Positions 29,557-38,285 of a stretch of DNA of 64,000 nt are shown here, in pieces. The notes below the pieces were generated by a model, which did not search any database, had not been told where the DNA came from, and saw nothing but the letters and a program-made list of their open reading frames with translations. Source of the DNA: Chthonomonas calidirosea (lineage in GTDB: Bacteria > Armatimonadota > Chthonomonadetes > Chthonomonadales > CAJBBX01); assembly GCA_020722705.1 (NCBI GenBank), contig DYKI01000001.1, positions 124,001 to 188,000 of the forward strand, read 5' to 3'. The position numbers and the translations under genes are program-made. How positions within the stretch are numbered: the stretch's first letter is position 1; each line of letters starts with the position of its first letter.

Positions 29557-30263
29557 CGGTCCTTGCGTTCTGCACATCCGCAACCGTCTGCAGCGTCGCC
29601 GTTCTACGCGACGGGATGACGTTGGCTTCAGACACGTTCCCGCACGAAATGCGCCTTCTTGAGCGCCTCGTGCCTGTCGCCCATAGCGTGTTGGAGCGGG
29701 CCGGGTTGTCCCTTACGTCGGTTGATGCAGTCGCTGCCGATGTGGGTCCAGGCTCATTCACGGGCATCCGGATCGGAGTGATGACCGCCAAGGCGTTGGC
29801 CTGGGCTCTGAAAAAGGACGTCGTCGGCGTCACGGCTCTCGAATGCCTGGCACAAAAGGCGGCGCACACTCCAGTGGTGGCGCTGATCCGTGCTCGACCG
29901 GCGATGGTGTATCGGCAAGCGTTTGGATCCGACCTGCAGGGGCTTCACCCGCCGGAGATCGTCGAGACCGCGCGCGCCGATGAGAGTCTCGATACGGTTT
30001 ACGGCACCCGCCGCCCATGGATCGCAGCCGATCCCGAACTGGACATCTCGCCCATCGAGGATCGTCTGGTGCGGCCGCGCAGTCCGGGCGTGATCAGGGT
30101 CCGCGCTGATGCGGAGACGGTTGGTCTGCTTGCATCGAGGGCACTGGAGCGCGGAACGCCTACAGATCCGATTCAGCTCAAGCCCGTCTATGTGAGCGAG
30201 CCGCTCATAGGCCCGCCTAAAATGAACGCACGCCAGGCGGATAGCTGCGAATCAGCCCGATGA
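29553..30263 (+). CDS. tsaB: tRNA t6A synthesis protein TsaB
   Basis: Scaffold subunit that binds TsaD and TsaE for t6A formation. The 236 residues show the ASKHA-fold start TVLAFCTSATVCSVAV (normally D-T-S), HEMRLLERLVPVAHSVLERAGL, the conserved ADVGPGSFTGIRIGVMTAKALAW block and VVALIRARPAMVY (normally DARR..VY). Cys replaces the Asp of the N-terminal DTS motif, as happens in divergent TsaB proteins. Start GTG at 29553 overlaps the tsaE stop. The 3' end overlaps lexA by 47 bases on the other strand. Confidence 0.9.
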   Translation: MTVLAFCTSATVCSVAVLRDGMTLASDTFPHEMRLLERLVPVAHSVLERAGLSLTSVDAVAADVGPGSFTGIRIGVMTAKALAWALKKDVVGVTALECLAQKAAHTPVVALIRARPAMVYRQAFGSDLQGLHPPEIVETARADESLDTVYGTRRPWIAADPELDISPIEDRLVRPRSPGVIRVRADAETVGLLASRALERGTPTDPIQLKPVYVSEPLIGPPKMNARQADSCESAR

Positions 30264-30858
30264 CCTTGCCGATCACCCGGATGTCGTCGCGACTTACCTC
30301 GATGGGCTGGTAGGCTTTGTTGGCAGGTATCAGCCGAACCCGATCGTTGGCGAACTGGATGCGCTTGACCGTCGCCTCGTCGCCGAGCATCACTGCGACC
30401 ATGTCGTTGTTATCCGCAGTCTCTTGAGGTCGTATGACGACCAGGTCTCTGGGCAGGATGTGATCGTCCACCATGCTGTCACCGCGCACGCGGAGCACGA
30501 ATGCCCCTTCATGATTGCGCACGATCTCATGCGGGACGGGCACAAACCCTTCGACGTTCTCCGATGCCGTGATAGGCGTGCCGGCGGCGATGGTCCCAAC
30601 GAGCGGAAGACATGGAGTGTCGGGACCAGATGTGCCGCGTCCCGTACGGCCGACGACTGTGATGGATCGCGAGGTGCTTGCCCGACGGATGTATCCCTTC
30701 CGCTCGAGAGCGTCAAGATGCACGGTAACGCCGCGCAGGCTGGAGATCCCGAAGTTGTTGCCGATCTCCCGGATACTGGGCGGGAACCCGTGCTGGGTCA
30801 CGTATTCGACCACGAACTCCAGAATCCGTTCCTGCTTCTCTGTCAACCCTCTTGTCAT
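30217..30858 (-). CDS. lexA: LexA repressor
   Basis: SOS-response repressor and self-cleaving peptidase of 213 residues. The winged-helix DNA-binding domain has PSIREIGNNFGISS and GVTVHLDALERKGYI. The cleavage site is Ala92-Gly93 (IAAGTP), the catalytic Ser is 128 in RGDSMVDDHI and the Lys is 165 in EATVKRI. The start ATG at 30858 is preceded by AGGAGG with 9-base spacing; the longer open frame to 31170 is promoter DNA. It is transcribed from a consensus promoter that contains short palindromes, as expected for self-repression. The target motif in this lineage is unknown to me. Confidence 0.96.
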   Translation of the reverse strand: MTRGLTEKQERILEFVVEYVTQHGFPPSIREIGNNFGISSLRGVTVHLDALERKGYIRRASTSRSITVVGRTGRGTSGPDTPCLPLVGTIAAGTPITASENVEGFVPVPHEIVRNHEGAFVLRVRGDSMVDDHILPRDLVVIRPQETADNNDMVAVMLGDEATVKRIQFANDRVRLIPANKAYQPIEVSRDDIRVIGKVIGLIRSYPPGVRSF

Positions 30859-30882
30859 AGCCCCATGCCTCCTGCGATTGCG

Positions 30883-30911
30883 AGTATACACATACGCGCG
30901 TCTACTGTCAA
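30883..30911 (-). promoter_or_regulatory. Consensus promoter of lexA with overlapping candidate operators
   Basis: On the minus strand TTGACA (30911-30906), 17 bases and TATACT (30888-30883). TGTC/GACA half-sites (30906-30915) cover the -35, and GTAT-N4-ATAC (30884-30895) covers the -10. Either palindrome could be a LexA site; this is inference from position. Confidence 0.8.
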
Positions 30912-30967
30912 GACATACACCTACACCTTTCTGCCGGTATGCCCGCAGGAACCGACGATCCGGCGGT

Positions 30968-30997
30968 TTGACAGTCCAGAGCCGCATGCGGTAAGAT
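30968..30997 (+). promoter_or_regulatory. Promoter of the sugar-isomerase operon
   Basis: TTGACA at 30968-30973 and TAAGAT at 30992-30997 are 18 bases apart. This is back-to-back with the lexA promoter and may drive the long plus-strand run that begins at 31055. Confidence 0.75.
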
Positions 30998-31054
30998 GTC
31001 ACAGGCGTCCGGGTGCTGATGTGTCCGGGCGCAATCTCTGTGTGGGCGGCGCAA

Positions 31055-31903
31055 ATGAAGCTATCGGCGATCACAGACGAGATATCACAGGATCTTGAAC
31101 ACGCTCTCGACGTTCTGGGCGAGTACGGAGCCGAGGGCGCTGAGCTTCGCGGCTTGTGGGGCGTCAACATAGCCGACCTCGACGACCACCACGTAGCCCG
31201 TGCTCAGAAAGCCCTTCGTGCCCACGGGCTGAAGGTAAGCTGTCTGGCCAGCCCTTTCTACAAGTGTGACATTGCCAGTTCCGACGCGGCAGTTGCAGGC
31301 CGAATGCATCTGGCGAGTGCGCGCGGCTACGACGAACAGATGGACCTCCTTAAGAGACTGTGCGACCTGGCTGACGCATTCGAGACCAGGTTCATCAGGG
31401 TCTTCTCATTCTGGCGGCGCGGCGAACTCACCGAAGAGGTCGAACGACATATCGTCGAGGCGTTTGCCAAGCCGCTGGAGATCGCCGCTGCGCGCAACGT
31501 TACGCTCCTGCTTGAGAACGAGCATGCCTGCTACCTCGGCACCGGTGTCGAGATAGCCCGCGTCATCAAGCAGGTGAACCACCCGAATCTGGCGGCATGC
31601 TGGGACCCGGGCAACGCTCTGGCGGCGCACGAAGTCCCCTATCCGGTCGGCTATTCGGCCGTAAGGTCACATGTCGCGCACGTTCACATCAAGGACGCCA
31701 AGCTCGTGGATGGCGAACCGAGATGGTGCGTCGTCGGCGAGGGCGTGGTTGACTATCGCGGTCAGTTTGCCGCGCTCAAGGCTGACGCCTACGAAGGCTA
31801 CGTATCGTTGGAAACGCACTACATTCCGCAAGGCGGCACTCCCGAGGAAGGCTCCCGGCCTTGTCTGGCAGCCATGAACCGCCTATTGAAGGACACCCCA
31901 TAG
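31055..31903 (+). CDS. Sugar phosphate isomerase/epimerase-like TIM-barrel protein
   Basis: A 282-residue AP-endonuclease-2-superfamily TIM barrel (xylose isomerase-like). Key segments are MKLSAITDEISQDLEHAL, ELRGLWG, RFIRVFSFWR, VTLLLENEHACYLGTG with the metal-binding Glu, AACWDPGNAL, HVAHVHIKDA and YVSLETHY. These supply the Glu, Asp, His, Glu ligand set of sugar isomerases and inosose dehydratases. The substrate cannot be told. Start ATG at 31055 is chosen over the GTG at 31013 because it begins the conserved barrel strand. The PPIase gene starts one base after its stop. Confidence 0.85.
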   Translation: MKLSAITDEISQDLEHALDVLGEYGAEGAELRGLWGVNIADLDDHHVARAQKALRAHGLKVSCLASPFYKCDIASSDAAVAGRMHLASARGYDEQMDLLKRLCDLADAFETRFIRVFSFWRRGELTEEVERHIVEAFAKPLEIAAARNVTLLLENEHACYLGTGVEIARVIKQVNHPNLAACWDPGNALAAHEVPYPVGYSAVRSHVAHVHIKDAKLVDGEPRWCVVGEGVVDYRGQFAALKADAYEGYVSLETHYIPQGGTPEEGSRPCLAAMNRLLKDTP

Positions 31904-31904
31904 C

Positions 31905-33713
31905 ATGGCCAAGAAGCAGGCTCCGCGACGCGCCCGAAACAAACCCGGCATCACCTCGATCACCTACTGGCGCAAGTTTGCTACACATCGGATCATCTTC
32001 GTCGGTCTGGCCGGCATCATCGGTCTGGGTATCATCGCGTACTTCGGGTCAAGCCCGTTGGCCGGGGGTTCGGGCGCTGCCCGTGAGGAATACCTTTCAG
32101 ATGCTGTCGCCACGGTGAACGGAGAGGCGGTCACCCGGCGCGACTACGAGAAGCAGGCCGAAATGGCCCGGCGACGCAGCGCTGAATCGCCCGCGATGGC
32201 CGCCGCCGAGGAAGGCTACATCCTTTCCAGCCTCATTGACGCGGCTCTGCTGCGGGCTGAAGCCAAGAAGAGACATCTGTCTGTAAGTGACGCGGACGTC
32301 ACCAAGGCCATCGAGGATATTCGCAAGGTCCAGCAGGGCAGTCAGAAGAGCAAGCTGAGTGACGAGGACCTGCTCGCTCTGATGGGCGTGGACAGCATGA
32401 ATGAGCTTCGCGAAGCCCTCCGACGTGACTTGCTGCCCCGCCGCCTCGGTGAGGCTCTGTCACATGCAGACCGGCTGAACTTCGATGACCTCGCGAAGTC
32501 GTTCGACGAGATCAAAGTGCGTCACATTCTTGTCGCCGTATCCTCAGCCTCATCGCCTTCTCCGCGCGGGGTTCCCGACGCTCAGGCCAAGCGCAAAGCC
32601 GAGCAGCTTCTGGCGCAGCTCAAAGCCGGCGCCGATTTTGCGGAGTTGGCCAACAAGCACACGGACGACCCGAGCAACAGCCCCACCAAGTGGGATCCCA
32701 AGACCGCAAGGTCCGTTCCTGACGGGCCGCCGAAGGGCGGCAGCCTCGGGTGGTACAAGCGCGGCGGAGGCTTCCACAAGGATTTCGAGCAAGCCGCATT
32801 CGGCCTCAAGGTGGGCGAGGTCAGCGGCCTGGTCAAGACACCGTTCGGCTACCACATCATCAAGGTAGATGAGGTCCGGCGCAACCTTCCCAAAGACTAC
32901 GAGAAGACCAAAGTGCAGCTCCTCGACGATCTGAAGTCGCGAAGGATGTCGGAAGCGATATCCGAGTTCCTGACAGCACAACGCGACAAGGCCAAGATCG
33001 TTTGGAATGACCCTGCCCTTCAATGGCGGTACGCCTACTCGAAGTCATCACCGATGGGCGGGTTCGCCATGCAGCCGCTTGACCGTGACAAGAACGAGGA
33101 GGCGTTGATCAAGCAGCTTCGGGCCTACGTACCCAAACACAAGACCGACTCGGCCGCGGCGCTCATCCTCGGTCAGATGCTGTATCGCAAGTACATCATG
33201 GCCGGTCTACCCGCGGGCATTGCCGGATCGAACCAGCCAAAAGTGGACCGCACCAAGTTGCTGTCCGAAGTGATGAGCTCCTACGAAACCGCACTGCAGC
33301 ATCTCGAAGATCAGGAGACACGCCTTACACTGGCGCGGCTGTACCGCGAGAACAAGCAGCCCGAGAAGGCGCTCACGCATTACCGCCAGATGCACAAGAA
33401 TCTCTCCTGGGACAAGAAGCCCGAGCAGTTGCCCATCCGCGAGCAGGTCGAGAAGGCGCTGCGGGAACTTGGCGACACCAAGCTCGCCGACGCCGAGGCA
33501 GCCCGGATCGCGGAAATCAAAGCCCAGCAGGCCGCAGAACGCAAGGCCGAGGCCGAGCGCGCTGCCAAGCAGAAGGCCGCCGGCAAGCCGGCCGGCACAC
33601 CGGGTGGAACTTCTGCCACGTCCAAGCCGACAACATCCGCCGGGACCGGCACCATCCAGGTGCCCCTCGGTACTCCGGCCGAAAAGCAGGGCAGCAAGGC
33701 CAACGACCGCTGA
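31905..33713 (+). CDS. Membrane-anchored PpiC/parvulin-type peptidyl-prolyl isomerase with TPR-like C-terminus
   Basis: A 602-residue foldase-type protein. A basic cytoplasmic head is followed by one membrane anchor (IIFVGLAGIIGLGIIAYF, about 29-46). Next is a SurA/PrsA-like N-domain with VNGEAVTRRDYEKQ. A parvulin domain spans about 200-325: VRHILVAV, ADFAELANKHTDDPSN, GGSLGWYKRGG, FHKDFEQAAFGLKVGEVSGLVKTPFGYHIIKV. About residues 390-520 look like helical TPR-type repeats, and the last 70 residues are an Ala/Lys-rich then Pro/Thr-rich tail. It probably helps fold exported proteins. It is cotranscribed with the isomerase and rsmI. Confidence 0.88.
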   Translation: MAKKQAPRRARNKPGITSITYWRKFATHRIIFVGLAGIIGLGIIAYFGSSPLAGGSGAAREEYLSDAVATVNGEAVTRRDYEKQAEMARRRSAESPAMAAAEEGYILSSLIDAALLRAEAKKRHLSVSDADVTKAIEDIRKVQQGSQKSKLSDEDLLALMGVDSMNELREALRRDLLPRRLGEALSHADRLNFDDLAKSFDEIKVRHILVAVSSASSPSPRGVPDAQAKRKAEQLLAQLKAGADFAELANKHTDDPSNSPTKWDPKTARSVPDGPPKGGSLGWYKRGGGFHKDFEQAAFGLKVGEVSGLVKTPFGYHIIKVDEVRRNLPKDYEKTKVQLLDDLKSRRMSEAISEFLTAQRDKAKIVWNDPALQWRYAYSKSSPMGGFAMQPLDRDKNEEALIKQLRAYVPKHKTDSAAALILGQMLYRKYIMAGLPAGIAGSNQPKVDRTKLLSEVMSSYETALQHLEDQETRLTLARLYRENKQPEKALTHYRQMHKNLSWDKKPEQLPIREQVEKALRELGDTKLADAEAARIAEIKAQQAAERKAEAERAAKQKAAGKPAGTPGGTSATSKPTTSAGTGTIQVPLGTPAEKQGSKANDR

Positions 33714-33735
33714 TCCCGCCGCCAACATCGGTCGG

Positions 33736-34563
33736 TTGTATGTGGTTGCCACTCCGATCGGCAACCTTGAAGACATAACCCTGCGCGCGCTGCGCATCCT
33801 CCGCGAGGCCGATATGATCCTCGCGGAGGATACGCGCGTCACCCGGAAACTGCTCAGCCACTACGGCATCCACACGCAACTTGCGTCATACCACGAGCAC
33901 TCCACCGACTCGGCGACCGAACACTACGTGCATTGCCTGCTCTCAGGCAAGAACGTCGCGTTGGTTTCCGATGCGGGGACGCCCGCCATCTCCGACCCTG
34001 GCGATCGCCTTATCGCACGGGCTGTCACCGCCGGTATCCCAGTCATCCCTATCCCCGGCGTCTCTGCCGCACTGGCGGCCATGTCCATCAGCGGCATTGC
34101 CGGGGGGCGTCATGCATTTGTGGGCTTCCCTCCTCGAGGCCGCTCCGACCGTCGCGCGTTCTTTCTCGCACTCCGGGACGTAGCGGACGCCATCGTACTT
34201 TACGAAGCGCCCCAGAGGATCGCCGCATGCCTCCAAGAAGCGCTGGCCACACTGGGCGACAGGGATGTGCTCATCGCCCGCGAGCTGACGAAGCGTTTCG
34301 AGACGATCTTCCGGGGATCTCTTTCTCGAGCCATCGCCGACCTTACACATGAGAAACCTCGCGGCGAGTATACGGTCGTCATCAAACCGCCAGAGGCTTC
34401 TCCTCCCACTTCCCCGGAAGAGGACCTGGTCAAAGCCAAGCTCGCCGAGGCCGCTGAATCCGGGCTGCCGCCGCGCGAAGCCGCCCGCATGGTCGCGGAG
34501 GCAACCGGCCTCAGTGCACGCGATGCGTACCGACGGCTTGCGGAGATGAAGGGCAATGCCTAG
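33736..34563 (+). CDS. rsmI: 16S rRNA 2'-O-methyltransferase RsmI
   Basis: Methylates the ribose of C1402 in 16S rRNA with S-adenosylmethionine. Family blocks are LYVVATPIGNLEDITLRAL at the very N-terminus, AEDTRVTRKLL, LVSDAGTPAISDPG, PGVSAALAAMSISG, VGFPPRG and ARELTKRFET. About 275 residues. No ATG exists near the conserved N-terminus; TTG at 33736 (or GTG at 33742) is the likely start, 23 bases after the PPIase stop. The longer open frame upstream overlaps the PPIase tail in another reading frame and lacks family resemblance. The stop overlaps the next gene by eight bases. Confidence 0.92.
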   Translation: MYVVATPIGNLEDITLRALRILREADMILAEDTRVTRKLLSHYGIHTQLASYHEHSTDSATEHYVHCLLSGKNVALVSDAGTPAISDPGDRLIARAVTAGIPVIPIPGVSAALAAMSISGIAGGRHAFVGFPPRGRSDRRAFFLALRDVADAIVLYEAPQRIAACLQEALATLGDRDVLIARELTKRFETIFRGSLSRAIADLTHEKPRGEYTVVIKPPEASPPTSPEEDLVKAKLAEAAESGLPPREAARMVAEATGLSARDAYRRLAEMKGNA

Positions 34564-35287
34564 CGTCGGTTCGCCCGCAACTGCACGACAACCTACGGTG
34601 CTGTCGGTCATCATCCCCGCCTACAACGAGCGAGCGACCATACTCCATGTCCTGGATCGTGTGACAGGCTCGCCCCAGCGTCCGCAGGTCGTAGTCGTTG
34701 ACGATGGCTCAACCGACGGGACCGCCGACATCCTCCGCGAGCACGTTGGCACACGCTGGGACAACGTGGTCCTGTGCTGCCATGAGCGGAATCGGGGCAA
34801 GGGAGCCGCGATACGGACCGCCTTGCCTCACTGCGATGGCCAGTACATCTTGATCCAGGACGCGGACCTTGAGTACGATCCTGCTGAATACGAGCAGTTG
34901 CTGCAGCCGCTTCTCGACGGACGGGCTGACGTTGTCTACGGCTCGCGGTTCATCGGAGGAGGCCCCCATCGCGTCCACTTGTTCTGGCATCGCGTCGGCA
35001 ACGCCATCCTCACGACCCTGTCCAACATGCTCACGAATCTGAACCTCACCGATATGGAAGTATGCTATAAGGTGTTCCGGGCTGACGTTCTGAGGGCTGC
35101 AAGACTCCGCTGCGATCGCTTCGACTTCGAGCCCGAGGTGACAGCGCGCATCGCCCGCATGGGATGCCGCGTCTATGAAGTCCCGGTCTCCTACTCGGGT
35201 CGCGACTACTCTGAGGGTAAGAAGGTCCGGTGGACAGACGGTATCGTGGCTCTCTGGACAATCGTCAAGTGCCGCATCCTCCCATGA
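34556..35287 (+). CDS. Family 2 glycosyltransferase, DPM/polyprenyl-phosphate type
   Basis: A 243-residue GT-A enzyme. LSVIIPAYNERATI and VVVDDGSTDGT bind the nucleotide sugar, ILIQDADLEYDP holds the DxD metal motif, and VYGSRFIGGGPHR and DMEVCYKVFRADVL are typical of dolichyl-phosphate mannose synthase-like and polyprenyl-phosphate glucosyl/mannosyl transferases. It lacks C-terminal membrane helices, so it is probably peripheral. Its place at the head of a nucleotide-sugar cluster suggests that it charges a lipid carrier for GT-C enzymes. It overlaps rsmI by eight bases. Confidence 0.88.
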   Translation: MPSVGSPATARQPTVLSVIIPAYNERATILHVLDRVTGSPQRPQVVVVDDGSTDGTADILREHVGTRWDNVVLCCHERNRGKGAAIRTALPHCDGQYILIQDADLEYDPAEYEQLLQPLLDGRADVVYGSRFIGGGPHRVHLFWHRVGNAILTTLSNMLTNLNLTDMEVCYKVFRADVLRAARLRCDRFDFEPEVTARIARMGCRVYEVPVSYSGRDYSEGKKVRWTDGIVALWTIVKCRILP

Positions 35288-35307
35288 AAGGAAGCCGAGA
35301 GGCCCAT

Positions 35308-36279
35308 ATGATCCTTGTGACCGGCGGAGCCGGGTACATCGGAAGTCACTACGTCCTTTACGAGCGGCTGCGGGGCAACGAGGTGCTCGTCCTCGACGAC
35401 CTGAGCCTCGGACACCGCGACGCCGTGCTTGACGCGCCGCTGGTCATTGCCGATCTGAGTGACGCTGCAGTCCTGGATGCCGTCTTCCGATCGTATCCCA
35501 TAGACGCAGTAGTGCATTTTGCCGCACTTGCGTCCGTTCCTGAATCTGTGACGCATCCGGATCGGTACTATCGCCACAACGTCGCGCACACGGTCACCTT
35601 GCTGGAGGCCATGCTGCGCCATGACGTGAGGTTCTTCGTGTTCTCGTCTTCATGTGCGACGTATGGCGACCCCGTATACACGCCGATGGACGAGGTGCAT
35701 CCTCAGAATCCCATCAACCCGTATGGCGAATCGAAGAGGGTCTGTGAGCGCATGATGGAGGCGTTCGACAGTGCCTACGGGTTACGATATGTATCCCTCC
35801 GCTATTTCAACGCCGCCGGGGCAGACCCGGACTCTCGCATCGGCGAAAGTCACTCACCGGAAAGCCATCTCATACCGATCATCCTGCAGGCTGCCGCGGG
35901 CGTTCGTCCTTCGGTCTCCGTGTATGGGAGCGACTATCCCACCCCGGACGGCACGTGCATACGGGACTATATTCACGTTCTTGATCTCGCGCAGGCTCAC
36001 GGGCTTGCTCTCGACCGTATTCGCAATGGAGGCGCCAGTGCCGTCTTCAACCTGGGATCGGGCACCGGCCACTCTGTGCGGGAAGTGATTGATGTTTGCC
36101 GCAAGGTCACGGGCAGGACAATCACGGTTCACGAAGCCGACAGGCGTCCGGGAGATCCACCGGTTCTTGTCGCATCGGCAGCCAAGGCTCGCGACGAACT
36201 TGGATGGCGTCCCGCATACACCAACATCGAGGATATCGTCACATCGGCGTGGCGATGGCAACAGAACCGGAGGTACTGA
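35308..36279 (+). CDS. galE: UDP-glucose 4-epimerase
   Basis: Short-chain dehydrogenase/reductase-family epimerase interconverting UDP-glucose and UDP-galactose. The 323 residues show the NAD loop TGGAGYIGSH at 5-14, VVHFAALASVPESV, the FSSSCATYG strand, the catalytic YGESK motif, LRYFNAAGADPD and CIRDYIHVLDLA. All fit GalE rather than dTDP-glucose dehydratase. Start ATG at 35308 begins the conserved first strand; an ATG at 35284 overlapping the upstream stop is possible. Confidence 0.93.
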   Translation: MILVTGGAGYIGSHYVLYERLRGNEVLVLDDLSLGHRDAVLDAPLVIADLSDAAVLDAVFRSYPIDAVVHFAALASVPESVTHPDRYYRHNVAHTVTLLEAMLRHDVRFFVFSSSCATYGDPVYTPMDEVHPQNPINPYGESKRVCERMMEAFDSAYGLRYVSLRYFNAAGADPDSRIGESHSPESHLIPIILQAAAGVRPSVSVYGSDYPTPDGTCIRDYIHVLDLAQAHGLALDRIRNGGASAVFNLGSGTGHSVREVIDVCRKVTGRTITVHEADRRPGDPPVLVASAAKARDELGWRPAYTNIEDIVTSAWRWQQNRRY

Positions 36280-36282
36280 ATC

Positions 36283-36741
36283 ATGGAGCTGAGCAGCAAC
36301 ATCCCCGGAGTCATCATCAGGTCGCTGGCTATACACAGGGATGCCCGAGGGTGGCTTGCGGAGTTGGTGCGTGAAGACGATTTGCCGAGCGGCATCGTGC
36401 CAAGAATGGCATACCTGTCCGTAACACACGCGGGCGTCGGACGGGGCCCACACGAACACGTGGAGCAAACGGATGTGTTCTGCTTCCTTTCCGGCACATT
36501 CGAGCTCCACCTCTGGGCGCGCCAAGCCGATCAGCGCGCGATCCATGAGGTCCATACCGTGGGGGAGAGTTGCCCGGTACTGGTGACGGTTCCGCCGGGC
36601 GTGGTCCACGGCTACAGAAACGTTGGAGACACCGACGCGTTCGTGGTCAACCTTCCCGACAGGCTCTACGCCGGTTGGGGGAAACGCGAGCCGGTTGACG
36701 AGATACGTCATGAGGATATCCAGTCGGAGTTTCGCTGGTGA
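36283..36741 (+). CDS. dTDP-4-dehydrorhamnose 3,5-epimerase-family cupin (RmlC-like)
   Basis: A 152-residue cupin. GRGPHEHVEQTDVFCFLSG and PPGVVHGYRNVG mark the barrel strands. It is shorter than classical RmlC (about 180 residues) and lacks the usual RGLHYQ sequence; His within GPHEH occupies that position. Its place between galE and rfbB, with rfbD downstream, argues for a role in dTDP-rhamnose or a related dTDP-sugar, but another 3- or 5-epimerase activity is possible. Its stop overlaps the rfbB start (GTGA). Confidence 0.75.
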   Translation: MELSSNIPGVIIRSLAIHRDARGWLAELVREDDLPSGIVPRMAYLSVTHAGVGRGPHEHVEQTDVFCFLSGTFELHLWARQADQRAIHEVHTVGESCPVLVTVPPGVVHGYRNVGDTDAFVVNLPDRLYAGWGKREPVDEIRHEDIQSEFRW

Positions 36742-37772
36742 ATACGACAATCTTGATCACCGGCGGCGCCGGGTTCATCGGGTCGAACTTTGTTAACTGG
36801 TGGGCCTCACAACACCCCGACAGCCGAATCGTCGTTCTGGATGCACTCACGTACGCCGGAAACCTTGCCAATCTCGCCGGAGTATGGCAGTCTCCGCGCT
36901 TTCGTTTCTATCCGGGTCGCATCGAGGACCCGACTGTGGTGGAGGGCATCTTTCGGTGTGAGAGAATCACCCACGTCGTCAACTTTGCTGCCGAGTCTCA
37001 CAACGACCGAAGCTTACTCGACCCAACGGGCCTGATCGCTGCCAACGTTGCCGGCGTCAGCGTGCTCCTTCGCTCCGCTGCCGCACACGGTGTTGAGCGG
37101 TTCGTCCACGTTTCGACCGATGAGGTCTACGGCCACATTCGGGACGGGCTGTTCAGTGAGACGGATCCGCTCCAACCGCGCACGTTCTACTCGGCGGGGA
37201 AGGCGGGCGGCGAGATGCAGGTCCGCGCCCATTTCATCACGAGCGGTTTGCCCGTCATGGTGACGCGTGGCAGCAACACCTTCGGCCCCTACCAGTTTCC
37301 CGAGAAGATCATGCCGTTTTTCATCACCAGAGCTCTGGACCATCGCCCCCTACCCCTGTATGGCGATGGGTCACAGGTGCGCGACTGGCTGTATGTTGAG
37401 GATCACTGTGAGGGCATCGCGACCGTGCTGGAGCGCGGAGTGCCGGGGGAAGCCTACAATCTCGGCGGCGGCAACGAACTCACGAACGCGTCACTGACCA
37501 AACGCATTCTCCGGCTGCTGGATCGGAGTGATGACCTCATCCGCAATATCCCTGATCCGCGCGGCGCATCGCATGATGCACGCTATGCGCTTGACTGCAG
37601 AAAGGCTGCAGGCCTCGGATGGAGACCTCGCCAAGACTTCGACGCGGCTTTGGCAACGACCGTGCGTTGGTACGTCGAACATCAGGACTGGTGGAGGCCT
37701 ATCGTGGCATCCGAACCTTTCCAGGCGTATGTCCGCCGGTTCTATGGGCCCGCGCTCGGGTCGGAGTTGTGA
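36738..37772 (+). CDS. rfbB: dTDP-glucose 4,6-dehydratase
   Basis: Second step of dTDP-rhamnose synthesis, forming dTDP-4-keto-6-deoxyglucose. The 344 residues have the NAD loop TGGAGFIGSNFVNW, VVLDALTYAGNLANL, VNFAAESHNDRS, HVSTDEVYGHI (catalytic Asp-Glu), YSAGKAGGEM with the Tyr-Lys pair, NTFGPYQFPEK and VRDWLYVEDHCEGI. GTG at 36738 is the start, overlapping the upstream stop. rfbA, for the first step, is not in the window. Confidence 0.95.
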   Translation: MNTTILITGGAGFIGSNFVNWWASQHPDSRIVVLDALTYAGNLANLAGVWQSPRFRFYPGRIEDPTVVEGIFRCERITHVVNFAAESHNDRSLLDPTGLIAANVAGVSVLLRSAAAHGVERFVHVSTDEVYGHIRDGLFSETDPLQPRTFYSAGKAGGEMQVRAHFITSGLPVMVTRGSNTFGPYQFPEKIMPFFITRALDHRPLPLYGDGSQVRDWLYVEDHCEGIATVLERGVPGEAYNLGGGNELTNASLTKRILRLLDRSDDLIRNIPDPRGASHDARYALDCRKAAGLGWRPRQDFDAALATTVRWYVEHQDWWRPIVASEPFQAYVRRFYGPALGSEL

Positions 37773-37775
37773 CGC

Positions 37776-38279
37776 ATGGTTTCCTCCGCAGCCGACAAGT
37801 TTATCACGCGCAGCCGTCTCGCCGAAGTGTGCGCGCGGGAGCGGGAATCCGGCCGCACCATCGTGTTTACCAACGGGTGCTTCGATCTGCTTCATATCGG
37901 CCACGTGCGATACCTTGCTGAGGCTCGGTCCTATGGCGACCTCCTGGTGGTCGGGCTGAACAGCGACGAATCCGTGCGCCGGCTCAAGGGCCCGCAACGC
38001 CCCCTCATTCCTGAAACCGAGCGGGCCGAGATGCTGGCCCATCTGGCCGCCGTGGACTATGTGTCTCTCTTCTCTGAGACGACCGCCGATGAGCTCATTC
38101 GCGTCGTGCGGCCACACGTGTACGTGAAGGGTGGCGATGTAGACCCGGAGCGGGTGCCGGAGCTGCCTACCGTAAAGGCATGCGGCGGTCGTATCGTCGT
38201 CGCACAGTATGTGGCCGAGCACTCCACCTCAGACATCATCGGGCGCGTGCTCGGCGTCTATCAGGCACGTACCGAATAG
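37776..38279 (+). CDS. rfaE2: D-glycero-beta-D-manno-heptose 1-phosphate adenylyltransferase (RfaE2/HldE C-domain)
   Basis: Nucleotidyltransferase that makes ADP-heptose for surface glycans. At 167 residues it is the stand-alone adenylyltransferase half of HldE. VFTNGCFDLLHIGHVRYL (about 30-47) holds the HxGH nucleotide-binding motif, VVGLNSDESVRRLKGPQRPL and YVKGGDV with the late STSDII motif complete the family pattern. The kinase half is not in the window. It follows rfbB by three bases and is cotranscribed. Confidence 0.92.
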   Translation: MVSSAADKFITRSRLAEVCARERESGRTIVFTNGCFDLLHIGHVRYLAEARSYGDLLVVGLNSDESVRRLKGPQRPLIPETERAEMLAHLAAVDYVSLFSETTADELIRVVRPHVYVKGGDVDPERVPELPTVKACGGRIVVAQYVAEHSTSDIIGRVLGVYQARTE

Positions 38280-38285
38280 CATAAG

